Assembly: GCA_958350755.1 (NCBI GenBank)
Contig: CATWID010000008.1
Coordinates: forward strand, 1 to 59,746
Length of the DNA: 59,746 nt
Source: an uncultured Collinsella sp.
GTDB lineage: Bacteria > Actinomycetota > Coriobacteriia > Coriobacteriales > Coriobacteriaceae
Reading direction: 5' to 3'
The notes beneath the pieces are model-generated. The model did not search any database. It was not told the DNA's origin and saw only the letters and a program-made list of their open reading frames with translations. Position numbers and translations under genes: made by a program. Each line of letters opens with the position of its first letter. The stretch's first letter is position 1. Positions 42,374 to 50,194 of this stretch are shown here, one piece after another.

Positions 42374-42378
42374 CGCGC

Positions 42379-42407
42379 TAGACATTTTTGTCCGCGCGGC
42401 TTGATAA
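42379..42407 (+). promoter_or_regulatory. Promoter of the LysM gene
   Basis: TAGACA (42379-42384) and TGATAA (42402-42407) are 17 bp apart, directly beside the third SOS box. The start would fall near 42414, leaving a leader of about 27 nt with GAGGAG before the ATG. Confidence 0.6.
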
Positions 42408-42440
42408 AACTGTTCTCAGCAAAACACGCGAGAGGAGAAC

Positions 42441-42893
42441 ATGATGAACGCAACGAATATGGTCCAGGGAAACCTCGCCCTTAAGCTCGAGACGCCTGCA
42501 GAACCCACTTTTACGGTTGTTCAGGGTGGCCGCTCCGGCATTCAACCTTTGACCGTAAAGCCTGCTCGCAATCAGCAGGCTGTAGTCGCGCCGGCCCGCG
42601 TTGCCCTGAAGGTTCCGACGATTGTCGCCGTCGCCGTTGCGCTTACGCTCTTCTTTGTCCTCGCTACTTCGGTCTTTAGCGCTCGTCACGCCGCGTATGC
42701 CGAGTCCGTTTCCAACATTACTTACGAGACCATTCGCGTTCAGACTGGCGATTCTCTTTGGTCGCTTGCCGAGGAATATCCAATCGAAGGCCTTTCCACG
42801 CAAGAGACTTCCGACATGATCCGTAACGTCAATCATCTGGAGCATGGTTCGCTCGCCGCCGGTGCGCATCTTAAGGTTCCTGCTCGTTCGTAA
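42441..42893 (+). CDS. LysM-domain membrane protein, probable SOS-induced division inhibitor
   Basis: A 150-residue protein: an unstructured cytoplasmic start, one membrane helix (about 59-80), and an outside LysM domain (about 96-148, TIRVQTGDSLWSLAEEY ... LKVPAR). This matches YneA of Bacillus and ChiZ/Rv2719c of Mycobacterium, both LysM proteins encoded beside lexA and induced by DNA damage; YneA delays division. The mycobacterial order lexA - LysM - nrdR is kept here. The shared SOS boxes make SOS control likely. The start may be ATG 42441 or 42444. No hydrolase domain is seen, so inhibition through binding is favoured over wall cutting. Confidence 0.82.
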   Translation: MMNATNMVQGNLALKLETPAEPTFTVVQGGRSGIQPLTVKPARNQQAVVAPARVALKVPTIVAVAVALTLFFVLATSVFSARHAAYAESVSNITYETIRVQTGDSLWSLAEEYPIEGLSTQETSDMIRNVNHLEHGSLAAGAHLKVPARS

Positions 42894-42944
42894 TCATTAT
42901 CGCGCTGCGCATGGTACCCTTGTTATCGTTTAAGAGGAGGTACC

Positions 42945-43388
42945 ATGCGCTGTCCCAAATGCGGCAAGGCACATACCCGCGTCGTTGATTCCCGTATGCA
43001 GGAGTCAAATAACACCATTAAGCGTCGTCGCGAATGTTGCTCGTGTAACTACCGCTTTACAACGTTCGAGCGATGCGAGGACCCTATCGAGGTCATTAAG
43101 TCAGACGGAACCAAGCAGCGGTTCGATCGCAATAAGCTGCTCGTCGGCTTGATGCGAGCCACCATCAAGCGCGATATCGACACTAAGAAGCTCAATGAGA
43201 TTATCGATGACATCGAGGTCGAGCTGCGCTCTCGCACGCTGACGGCCGTCACGTCCCATGAGTTGGGTGACATGGTGCTCAAGCGCTTGGCCAAGATCGA
43301 CAAGGTTGCGTACATCCGCTTTGCCTCGGTCTACCGCGATTTCAAAGACGTCGATGAGTTTCTGCAAGAGCTCGACAAGCTAAGGTGA
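42945..43388 (+). CDS. nrdR: Transcriptional repressor NrdR
   Basis: A 147-residue zinc-ribbon/ATP-cone repressor of ribonucleotide reductase genes that senses ATP and dATP. The zinc ribbon is MRCPKCG...CCSCNYRF (residues 1-35), and the ATP-cone follows with VIKSDGTKQRFDRNKLLVGLMRA. Normal length. GAGGAGG precedes the ATG. No nrd operon or obvious NrdR box was seen in the window, so its targets lie elsewhere. Confidence 0.96.
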   Translation: MRCPKCGKAHTRVVDSRMQESNNTIKRRRECCSCNYRFTTFERCEDPIEVIKSDGTKQRFDRNKLLVGLMRATIKRDIDTKKLNEIIDDIEVELRSRTLTAVTSHELGDMVLKRLAKIDKVAYIRFASVYRDFKDVDEFLQELDKLR

Positions 43389-43392
43389 TTCC

Positions 43393-43836
43393 ATGTCCAA
43401 CATTACCGTCAACATAAAGCGTCTCGACCCCACCGTCGAGCTTCCCAAATACGCCCATCCCACCGATGCCGGCTTGGATCTACGCTCCAACGAAGACTGC
43501 GTCCTGAAGCCCTTCGAACGCCGTCTGGTCTCTACGGGGCTGGCCATCGCCCTGCCCGATGGCTACGCCGGCTTCGTCCAGCCCCGCAGCGGCTTGGCCA
43601 TCAAGCAGGGTCTGTCTATAGTCAACACGCCGGGCCTCATCGACGCCCACTACCGAGGGGAACTCAAGGTTATCCTCATCAACCTGGATCCCACCAACGA
43701 CATCCAAATCAACAAAGGCGACCGCATAGCCCAACTCGTCATCCAAGAAGTCCCCACGGTCAACCTCATAGAGGTAGACGAACTAGACGAAACCGACCGA
43801 GGCAAAGGAGGCTTCGGCTCCAGCGGCGTCGCCTAG
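43393..43836 (+). CDS. dut: dUTP diphosphatase
   Basis: A 147-residue trimeric dUTPase that hydrolyses dUTP to dUMP, keeping uracil out of DNA. Motifs: DAGLDLRS, QPRSGLAIKQGL, the active-site PGLIDAHYRGELKV, QLVIQE and the C-terminal RGKGGFGSSG. It starts 4 bp after nrdR, a sensible pairing for dNTP control. The gene has clearly more C than G on its coding strand, and CTA, ATA and CGA codons near its end, unlike nrdR and most neighbours, so it may have a separate history. Confidence 0.95.
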   Translation: MSNITVNIKRLDPTVELPKYAHPTDAGLDLRSNEDCVLKPFERRLVSTGLAIALPDGYAGFVQPRSGLAIKQGLSIVNTPGLIDAHYRGELKVILINLDPTNDIQINKGDRIAQLVIQEVPTVNLIEVDELDETDRGKGGFGSSGVA

Positions 43837-43853
43837 GGACGCTCTTATCCCTC

Positions 43854-43958
43854 CCGCCCGCCTCTCACACATATCATTCCATGCTCAAACATTCTCGCGT
43901 CGCTTCGCTCGCTGCGAAACTGCGCGTGGAACGATATAGGTAAGCCCCGGGCGGGCGG
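43854..43958. repeat. Palindromic element, family B copy 1
   Basis: Outer arms CCGCCCGCC (43854-43862) and GGCGGGCGG (43950-43958) and inner arms ATATCATTCCA (43871-43881) and TGGAACGATAT (43927-43937, one mismatch) enclose a 45-nt core (43882-43926). Read on the minus strand, the core begins CGCGCAGTTTCGCAGCGA and ends GCGAGAATGTTTGAGCA, as in copy 2. Only 17 bp after the dut stop. Confidence 0.75.
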
Positions 43959-43988
43959 CTACTCGCTTGAAACAATATTTACTTTTCT

Positions 43989-44037
43989 AGTAAGTCGATG
44001 CGATGAAGGGACGCCTCCTTTGTCGCATCGACTTACT
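43989..44037. repeat. 15-bp inverted repeat between the family B elements
   Basis: AGTAAGTCGATGCGA (43989-44003) and TCGCATCGACTTACT (44023-44037) are perfect complements around a 19-nt loop; flanks are T-rich on both sides, so it may terminate dut transcripts and possibly transcription from the other side. A smaller hairpin, CAGATTC/GAATCTG, lies at 44065-44088. The stretch has no gene. Confidence 0.7.
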
Positions 44038-44113
44038 GTATTTATATTTTCTGGTTCCCCTTTGCAGATTCTACTGGTGGGGAATCTGGTATAGCCGCTG
44101 GTACGTTAACGCA

Positions 44114-44217
44114 GCTTACCTGCGGGAGGCCCCTATATATCGTCCCGCGCGCAGTTTCGCAGCGAAGCGAGAATGTTTGAGCACGGGATGATATATAGGG
44201 GCCTCCCACAGGTAAGC
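44114..44217. repeat. Palindromic element, family B copy 2 (inverted relative to copy 1)
   Basis: Arms 44114-44147 and 44184-44217 are inverted repeats at 32 of 34 positions. The 36-nt core between them shares both ends with copy 1 (18 and 17 nt) but lacks 9 nt in the middle. The arms are unlike those of copy 1. It ends 14 bp from the stop of the convergent glycosyltransferase gene. Confidence 0.82.
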
Positions 44218-44230
44218 GGACATTAAGACG

Positions 44231-45532
44231 CTACCTGATATGCGCAGGTTTTTCGCCCCAGTAGAAGCGGCAGAAGGCTCGTTTGCGCTTTTGGGGTTTG
44301 CCTACGAGCTCCATGGTTGCGATGGCTATGTCTTCGGCTGCGTGGGGGCGGCGTAGTACTTCGCCGTTGATGAGCAGTGCCTTGAGCGACTCAGGATGAT
44401 CGTGGAGATGACGCAACGTCACGATGAGCTCTCGTGCGGTGGTGACATGCATGCTGGCGCCCATGCCGGTGAGCATGGTGGTGTTGGCCTTTTCCTGGCC
44501 ATAGGACTTGCCCAGCAGGATCATCGGCAGGTGTGCGCACAGGCATTCGGTGACGGTGAGTCCGCCCGATTTGAGAATTGCCAGGTCGCAGCCGTGCATA
44601 AGCGCTGCCATATCATCGACATAGTCCAGAACCGTGACGTTTTCGAGCTTCATGGCGTCGAAGAGCGTTTTGAGGCGGGTGGCATATTCGGTGTCTTTGC
44701 CCGGCAAAAAGACAAAGTGCATGTCTTCGAAGCTGCGTAGGAAGGGGAGGGTGCGGTCCATCTCCGCGCGAAAGCGAACGTACGGTTGAGGCAAGCTGGC
44801 ACCGGCCATTACCAGCACGACGGTCTTCTCGGTGGGGAGGTTGAACTTAGCTAGCTCTTCCTCGCGATCGTAATCCGTGTCGAATCCGGCGCGAATAGGA
44901 ATGCCGGTAATGCGAATCTTTGTCTCGAGCACCTTGCGCGGACGCAGCGTTTCGGCCATAAATTCGTTGGCAACACAGAATAAATCGGTTTCCTTGTGGG
45001 GCCACCATCCCTCGACTTCGTAGTCGGTCGGTACGCAGATGACCGGATAATCGATACCCGTAATTACGCGGGCGCCCACGGCAACATTGGCTGCTGTGAT
45101 GTGCGTTGCAACCACGGCTATGGGCCTGCGGCTACGAATATATTCGTTGAAGGCGGGGAACATAATTCGCGACCATGCCGTTCCGCCACCCCAGAGAAGA
45201 TGTCCCGTAAGCGTATATCGCCAGGTCAGGTCGTAAATGGGGCGCGTGGCTCCCGTAAAAGAAGCCGCGGTCTTATTGCCGTCGAATTTAATACGTCCAA
45301 AATCAAGGATATCGAGGACTTCAATCTCAACATCCTCGGGGATGCCGCTGGTGCCGCGAATGAGGTCGAACGCCTGCGCAATTGCATTTGCGGCGGCCTT
45401 GTGGCCCGAGCCGACCGAGGCGTGCACGATGGTCACGAGAGGTTTTAGCTGAGCCAAGAGCGCTGTTTGCTCCGATTGGGGAGTGCTGTGCGTGAGCAGG
45501 GGAGCGTCGTCGCTCGTCTGCGCCTGATCCAT
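44231..45532 (-). CDS. Glycosyltransferase of the MGDG synthase/UgtP type
   Basis: A 433-residue GT-B glycosyltransferase resembling monogalactosyl- or processive diacylglycerol glucosyltransferases. The N-terminal acceptor domain has TIVHASVGSGHKAAANAIAQAF, and the C-terminal nucleotide-sugar domain has VLVMAGASLPQPYVRF and the signature KSGGLTVTECLCAHLPMILL. The likely role is sugar addition to diacylglycerol for glycolipids and lipoteichoic-type anchors. ATG 45532 is chosen for AAGGGGAG just upstream; another ATG at 45571 would add 13 residues. Divergent from trxB. A basic, aromatic tail ends the protein. Confidence 0.87.
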   Translation of the reverse strand: MDQAQTSDDAPLLTHSTPQSEQTALLAQLKPLVTIVHASVGSGHKAAANAIAQAFDLIRGTSGIPEDVEIEVLDILDFGRIKFDGNKTAASFTGATRPIYDLTWRYTLTGHLLWGGGTAWSRIMFPAFNEYIRSRRPIAVVATHITAANVAVGARVITGIDYPVICVPTDYEVEGWWPHKETDLFCVANEFMAETLRPRKVLETKIRITGIPIRAGFDTDYDREEELAKFNLPTEKTVVLVMAGASLPQPYVRFRAEMDRTLPFLRSFEDMHFVFLPGKDTEYATRLKTLFDAMKLENVTVLDYVDDMAALMHGCDLAILKSGGLTVTECLCAHLPMILLGKSYGQEKANTTMLTGMGASMHVTTARELIVTLRHLHDHPESLKALLINGEVLRRPHAAEDIAIATMELVGKPQKRKRAFCRFYWGEKPAHIR

Positions 45533-45650
45533 CGATAACTCCCCTTCGACGTTGTAACTCGGATTTATCATTGTAGTGCATGAGTGTCACGTTCACGTAA
45601 ATTTGGGTATGAGCGCAAAGAACGACAACGTTTCGACGAAAGGACGCTTC

Positions 45651-46589
45651 ATGACTACCGATAAGCCGATCGATGTTGCGATTATCGGTGGCGGCCCCGC
45701 GGGCTATGCTGCCGCCATTTATGCTGCGCGTGCTAACCTGACGACGACCGTGATTGAGCAGGGCATGTCGGGAGGGCAGATCGCCACAACCAATGAGGTC
45801 GAGAACTATCCGGGTATCTCGCTCCTGAGTGGCGCCGAACTCGGCGAGCGTTTTCAGCAGCATGCAGAGGGCCTGGGAGCACAGGTTGCATGGAGCATGG
45901 TTACGGGTGTCGATTACGATGCCGATGCAGCGTTGTTTACGGTGCATCACGATATGGGCGATACGCTGGCCCCGAGCGTTATCGCTTGCATGGGTGCCAC
46001 GCCGCGTCCGGCAGGTTTCGCAGGCGAGGATACGTATCGCGGTCGTGGCGTTTCATATTGCGCAACATGTGACGGCATGTTTTTCCGCGGCAAGCAGGTT
46101 TTTGTAATCGGTGGTGGCAATTCGGCATGCGAAGAGGCTCTGTTCCTGTCCGACATTGCCAACAGTGTGACCATCGTGCTGCGCCGCGACCAGTTCCGTG
46201 CGCCCGATGGTGTTGTTCAGAAAGTACTCGCAAAGGACAATATTACAGTTAGGTACCAAACTAGTATTGTGGAGCTATCGGGCGAAGCCATGCCAACGAC
46301 GATTACCTTTAAGGACAATGCATCCGGCGAGACTCATACCGAGTCATTTGAGCCCGGCTCGTTTGGCATCTTTGTTTTTACCGGAACGCAGCCCCATACC
46401 GAGCTTGTTGAGCATCTAGTCGATCTGGCGCCTGATGGCGGCATTCTGACTGATGAATCCATGGCGACCTGCACGCCAGGTCTATTTGCCGCTGGCGATA
46501 TCCGTTCCAAACGTTTACGCCAGGTTGTGACCGCTGTTTCGGACGGAGCCATAGCGGCAACGAGCGCATACGCGTTTCTCCGTGGATAA
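45651..46589 (+). CDS. trxB: Thioredoxin-disulfide reductase
   Basis: A 312-residue low-molecular-weight thioredoxin reductase. FAD motif IIGGGPAGYAAAIYAARA near residue 10, NADPH motif VIGGGNSACEEALFLS, redox pair CATC in YCATCDGMFF, and the C-terminal FAD motif GLFAAGDIRSKRLRQVVTAVSDG. ATG 45651 follows GAAAGGA; longer starts at 45609 or 45576 are possible but less supported. It keeps thioredoxin reduced in the cytosol. A strong terminator follows. Confidence 0.94.
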   Translation: MTTDKPIDVAIIGGGPAGYAAAIYAARANLTTTVIEQGMSGGQIATTNEVENYPGISLLSGAELGERFQQHAEGLGAQVAWSMVTGVDYDADAALFTVHHDMGDTLAPSVIACMGATPRPAGFAGEDTYRGRGVSYCATCDGMFFRGKQVFVIGGGNSACEEALFLSDIANSVTIVLRRDQFRAPDGVVQKVLAKDNITVRYQTSIVELSGEAMPTTITFKDNASGETHTESFEPGSFGIFVFTGTQPHTELVEHLVDLAPDGGILTDESMATCTPGLFAAGDIRSKRLRQVVTAVSDGAIAATSAYAFLRG

Positions 46590-46631
46590 GTACGATAATA
46601 TATCTTATGTAAGGTTGCTATCTTTAAACAT

Positions 46632-46673
46632 AGTGGTTGGACAGTGCATCAATGTGCCGTCCAACCACTTTTA
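46632..46673 (+). terminator. Rho-independent terminator after trxB
   Basis: AGTGGTTGGAC (46632-46642) pairs with GTCCAACCACT (46659-46669), and TTT and further T residues follow. Confidence 0.88.
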
Positions 46674-46743
46674 CTTTGCGGCTATGTAGTATGCAAAACT
46701 ATATAACCTAGAATACAATATAGAAAACGAACGGGGGCCTCTT

Positions 46744-47355
46744 ATGAACCATGCTAAACATGTTATCCCGATGTCCGATACGTCGGTCAGCATTAAGCCT
46801 GAGGATATTCAGCCGACGGTTCTGCCGGATGCATTTATTCAGTCCGATATGGTGGGTAAACTCAACGCGTTGAGCCTGCCACGCTATGACCAGCTGCCCA
46901 ACGTAACGCTCTATCGCGATCAGGTTATTGAATATGTTGCGCTGTGGATGGAGCCGCTTTCGATTTGCGTAGAGCAACCCGTTATCACGCCATCGATGAT
47001 CAATAACTACGTAAAGGTCGGCCTCGTTCCTGCTCCGGTTAAAAAGCAGTATGGCCGTGAGCAGATTGCGCGTCTCATCGCCATTTGTATCTTTAAGCAG
47101 GTGCTGCCCATCGCTGCGGTTCAGGCGCTCTTTAATATTCAGCGCTTGAGCTACGACGCTCCGACGGCTTTCGATTATGTTGTCGATCAGCTCGAGGCAT
47201 CGATTCGTGCGGCGTTTTCTGTTGAGCAGACTCCCGTGCCCGATACCGCACATCAGGTTACGCGCGAATCGTTGCTCGTGCGCAGTGCGGTATCGTCCTT
47301 CGTTTCGAAGGCGTATCTGATGAGCTATCTCAAGTTCAATGGGTTTAATAGCTAA
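46744..47355 (+). CDS. DUF1836 domain protein, possible regulator
   Basis: A 203-residue protein of the DUF1836 family. The typical parts are LPRYDQLPNVTLYRDQVIEYV, ITPSMINNYVKVGLVPAPVKKQYGREQIARL and ICIFKQVLPIAAVQALF. The middle looks like a MerR-type helix-turn-helix (SMINNYVKVGLVPAP...YGREQIARLI), so DNA binding is plausible but not shown. A TACAAT or TAGAAT upstream (46707-46720) may be its -10. Single-gene unit between two terminators. Confidence 0.8.
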   Translation: MNHAKHVIPMSDTSVSIKPEDIQPTVLPDAFIQSDMVGKLNALSLPRYDQLPNVTLYRDQVIEYVALWMEPLSICVEQPVITPSMINNYVKVGLVPAPVKKQYGREQIARLIAICIFKQVLPIAAVQALFNIQRLSYDAPTAFDYVVDQLEASIRAAFSVEQTPVPDTAHQVTRESLLVRSAVSSFVSKAYLMSYLKFNGFNS

Positions 47356-47367
47356 CCGAGGTATAAG

Positions 47368-47408
47368 ATGGGCGGGATAAAGAGCCAATGGCTCCTTATC
47401 CCGCCCAT
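47368..47408. terminator. Bidirectional hairpin between the DUF1836 gene and degV
   Basis: ATGGGCGGGATAA (47368-47380) pairs with TTATCCCGCCCAT (47396-47408), and inside it GAGCC pairs with GGCTC. The genes on both sides converge. Neither flank has a strong T-run. Confidence 0.75.
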
Positions 47409-47427
47409 ACGTTTGTCTAGTTGGATA

Positions 47428-48294
47428 TTATCGGCCCGACGCCACGCCCATACCGTAGCCGATAATGAGGCCGTGCATCTCGGCATAGTATGAATCTAGC
47501 CCGTTACAGGGCATGATAATCGTCTTGGAGCCGGGCCAATGCTCCACAATGCGGCTGGCAAGTGCTTGGGCGCCCGCCTCATTCTCGACATGGTCGATAA
47601 CGACCTCGCCGCCGGTAAAGCCTGCGGCCTCCATGGTGTCGACAATCTTGGTGAGCATCTTCTTTTCGCCGCGGGTGTGCCCAACGAGTTCAATTTTGCC
47701 CGCTTCGCTCGCCGTGCCCAAAATGCGGATATTGAGCTTGTTGGCAATGACGCCGGCTGCCTTAGGGATACGTCCGGCTTTGGCCAGGTTTTCGTAATTG
47801 CACAAGCTGAAGAGGATTTTGCTGTTCTGCTCAAGGCTATTGAAGTATGCGCAAGCGTCCTCGAATGAGACATCCGGATTGCTTGCAAGATACCGGTCGA
47901 ACAGCAGTAAGATCAGGTCCATTTTGCCGCCGGCTCCGCGTGAATTGACCAAATGAATTTGACGGTTCGGCTCCTCGGCAAGAACCAAATCGCGTGCCGT
48001 GGCGGCGGCGTTATAGCTCCCCGATACGCCCTCCGAGATGGGCATACAAATCGTCTTGTCGGCAAGCCTAAAGAGTTCGGTCCACTCGCCTACGCTCGGA
48101 CAGGCGCTCGAAGAAGCGCTCGACTCCGCCTGCACGGCGCAATTGAGTTCGTGAACGTCGAGCGTGAGGTCATCGACGAACTCGCGCTCCCCCACTCGAA
48201 TTTTGAGGGGTGCAAATGCAAAGGTGGTATGGGGCGCGGTCGGTTGCCAATCGCGGAGGTTACAGCTCGAATCGGAGATAAGTGCCCAGCTCAT
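47428..48294 (-). CDS. DegV family fatty-acid-binding protein
   Basis: A 288-residue DegV/EDD-fold protein, a family that holds a fatty acid and can act with fatty-acid kinase. It begins WALISDSSCNLRDW, has MPISEGVSGSYNAA in the lipid-head region, VNSRGAGGKMDLIL, and the mid-domain ENLAKAGRIPKAAGVIANKLNIRIL typical of DegV. An ATTATA (48324-48329), that is TATAAT on its strand, lies 30 bp upstream and is a likely -10. Single gene. The lipid bound is unknown. Confidence 0.88.
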   Translation of the reverse strand: MSWALISDSSCNLRDWQPTAPHTTFAFAPLKIRVGEREFVDDLTLDVHELNCAVQAESSASSSACPSVGEWTELFRLADKTICMPISEGVSGSYNAAATARDLVLAEEPNRQIHLVNSRGAGGKMDLILLLFDRYLASNPDVSFEDACAYFNSLEQNSKILFSLCNYENLAKAGRIPKAAGVIANKLNIRILGTASEAGKIELVGHTRGEKKMLTKIVDTMEAAGFTGGEVVIDHVENEAGAQALASRIVEHWPGSKTIIMPCNGLDSYYAEMHGLIIGYGMGVASGR

Positions 48295-48403
48295 AGAGGG
48301 TCCTTTCTATATGCTTCTCAATCATTATAGCTATATTGCTCACCGATGAAGCGTGCATCTAGTATTGAAAACTAGCACATTAGGATCATGTATGGAGCAC
48401 GGT

Positions 48404-48445
48404 CATAAATAAATGAACCTCGCAGCTCAAAGGCCACGAGGTTCA
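48404..48445 (-). terminator. Terminator of the NlpC/P60 gene
   Basis: TGAACCTCG (48414-48422) and CGAGGTTCA (48437-48445) pair; read on the minus strand the hairpin is followed by the T-rich TTTATTTAT. Confidence 0.8.
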
Positions 48446-48469
48446 CCTTCGTTCGCTATACAGAGTGAC

Positions 48470-49591
48470 TTAGTAGCGCACGAAAATGTAGTTGTTGTTC
48501 ATACCGGCTGCGACGGAACTGATGATGACGCCCGTTTTGTAGTCGGAAGCATGGATCATCTGACCATTACCGATATAGATGCCGGTATGGTAGGAGTTAA
48601 CCACAACATCGCCGGGTTGCGGATCGGACACACGGGTCCAACCCATGAAGTCGACCGTGGTGCCCAGACGGCAGTAGCGTCCCGTGAGGCAATAGCTTAC
48701 AAAACCGGAGCAGTCAAAGCTGTTCGGCCCAATGCCACCCCAAGAGTAAGCGTATCCGAGCTTGCTATAGGCACGCGAAACAACGGAACCGCCGTCAACG
48801 GACTGGCTCGGTGCGGAAGGCGTCGGAGCCGGAGCCGGAGCCGGAGCGGGCGTCGGGGGCTGCGGAGTGGGAGCGGGCGCGGGCGTGTTTCCGCCGCCGT
48901 CGTTGGTCGTACCGCCACCCTTGTTGGTGTTCTCGCTCGTACCGGCGGTGTCGTTGCTCACCGTGGCCTTTTCGGCGGTGCTAGCATTTATGCCAGCCTG
49001 CAGCGCGGCGTTGGCCTGGGCCTCGGCAGCAAGCTCGGCCTGCAACTGTGAATCCAGGGAGTTCACGACACTCTGGGCTTCAGCCTGCTGGGCGTTAAGC
49101 TCATCGACCTTCTTTTGCGTGGTGGCGACGTTCTTCTCCTGCTCGGCCTGCTTATCGGTGAGCTGCTGCTTAAGCTCCTTGACCTCTTGAATGGTCTGAG
49201 CCTGCTTATCGGAAACTTTGCCGTAGTAGAACAGACGGTTGAGCATATCGCTCAGGTCATCGACGCCGGTCAGAACCTGAAGCAGGCTCAGACCGCCGGT
49301 TTTGTACTCGCCGGCGACATAGGTCGAGAGCTTGGCCTGACCGTCAGCGATCTCCTGCTGCTTTTGCGTGATCTCGCCAGCAGTCTGATCGAGCGCCTGC
49401 GTCTGCGTGGCGAGCTCATCGTAAATCTGCTGGGTTTGGGTACCGATCTGCTCGAGCTTCGTACGAGCAGCGGCAAGGTCGGATGCGGTATCGGCGTAGG
49501 CAGGAGCCGCGAGGCCCAAGCCCAAAACACAAGCGAGGGTTGCCGTAGCAGCGCAGCGTGCCATGTTTTTGTGCGTGTTTGCTGTGCGCAT
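48470..49591 (-). CDS. Secreted NlpC/P60 peptidoglycan endopeptidase with coiled coil
   Basis: A 373-residue secreted wall hydrolase. A signal peptide (about 1-33, with TATLACVLGLGLAAPAYA) is followed by a long coiled coil (about 35-205), a Pro/Ala/Thr-rich linker (about 225-265), and a C-terminal NlpC/P60 domain with the catalytic Cys in FDCSGFVSYC, His in SYHTGIYIG and the later MIHASDY. This layout fits RipA- or PcsB-like enzymes that cut peptide bonds in peptidoglycan at division and are controlled through the coiled coil. Its upstream neighbour is apt, 32 bp away. No FtsEX genes are visible here. Confidence 0.92.
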   Translation of the reverse strand: MRTANTHKNMARCAATATLACVLGLGLAAPAYADTASDLAAARTKLEQIGTQTQQIYDELATQTQALDQTAGEITQKQQEIADGQAKLSTYVAGEYKTGGLSLLQVLTGVDDLSDMLNRLFYYGKVSDKQAQTIQEVKELKQQLTDKQAEQEKNVATTQKKVDELNAQQAEAQSVVNSLDSQLQAELAAEAQANAALQAGINASTAEKATVSNDTAGTSENTNKGGGTTNDGGGNTPAPAPTPQPPTPAPAPAPAPTPSAPSQSVDGGSVVSRAYSKLGYAYSWGGIGPNSFDCSGFVSYCLTGRYCRLGTTVDFMGWTRVSDPQPGDVVVNSYHTGIYIGNGQMIHASDYKTGVIISSVAAGMNNNYIFVRY

Positions 49592-49623
49592 GTAGCTTCC
49601 TTTCCAGTAACTAAGGGTAACGG

Positions 49624-50154
49624 CTAGTCCACCGTCACCAGGCTAAAGAGCTCAACATCGTCGTCAGTCGGCGTGAGCTTCTCGCGCGGGTTGAGAAACG
49701 CAAGCTCAAGGATACACCCGTAGCCCACAAGCTTTGCGCCCATATCTCGCACAAGTTTACCTGTTGCCTCGACGGTTCCGCCCGTCGCGACCAAGTCGTC
49801 CAGAATCAACACGGTATCTTTAGAGGTAATGGCATCGGCATGGATCTCGATAGAGTCGGTGCCGTATTCGAGCTCATAGCTCTGGCTCACCGTCTTGCGG
49901 GGTAGCTTGCCCGGTTTACGTGCGGGAACAAAGCCGGCACCAAGGGCCACAGCCACCGGTACGCCAACCATAAAGCCACGGGCCTCGGGACCCACGACCT
50001 TGGTGATCCCCATGCCGGCAAAGTGCTCGGCGAGGGCATCGGTCATGGCTTTGAGCGCCTCGGGATTGCCAAAGAGCGGCGTAATGTCTTTGAAGATGAC
50101 TCCGGGCTCGGGATAGTCGGGGATGTCGACGATTTGAGATTCGAAGTCGTACAT
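49624..50154 (-). CDS. apt: Adenine phosphoribosyltransferase
   Basis: A 176-residue purine salvage enzyme that joins adenine to PRPP to make AMP. It shows IPDYPEPGVIFKDITPLF at the start, VGPEARGFMVGVPVA, RKPGKLPRKTVS and the PRPP-binding TVLILDDLVATGGTVEAT. ATG 50154 is chosen for AAAGGT six bases before it; a longer frame reaches 50238. It lies between the MerR regulator and the NlpC/P60 gene, all on the minus strand. Confidence 0.95.
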   Translation of the reverse strand: MYDFESQIVDIPDYPEPGVIFKDITPLFGNPEALKAMTDALAEHFAGMGITKVVGPEARGFMVGVPVAVALGAGFVPARKPGKLPRKTVSQSYELEYGTDSIEIHADAITSKDTVLILDDLVATGGTVEATGKLVRDMGAKLVGYGCILELAFLNPREKLTPTDDDVELFSLVTVD

Positions 50155-50194
50155 TGCATGACCTTTCAATGGGTTGCCGGATAAGCGGTAGCTG

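Noticed and set aside
44003..44191. A 62-codon frame between dut and the glycosyltransferase gene
   Set aside because: It runs through the hairpins and the second family B element, so it is explained by the repeats.
48820..48880. Repeat array with GGAGCC and GGGAGC units
   Set aside because: It only encodes the Pro/Ala linker of the NlpC/P60 protein; no separate repeat or CRISPR is implied.
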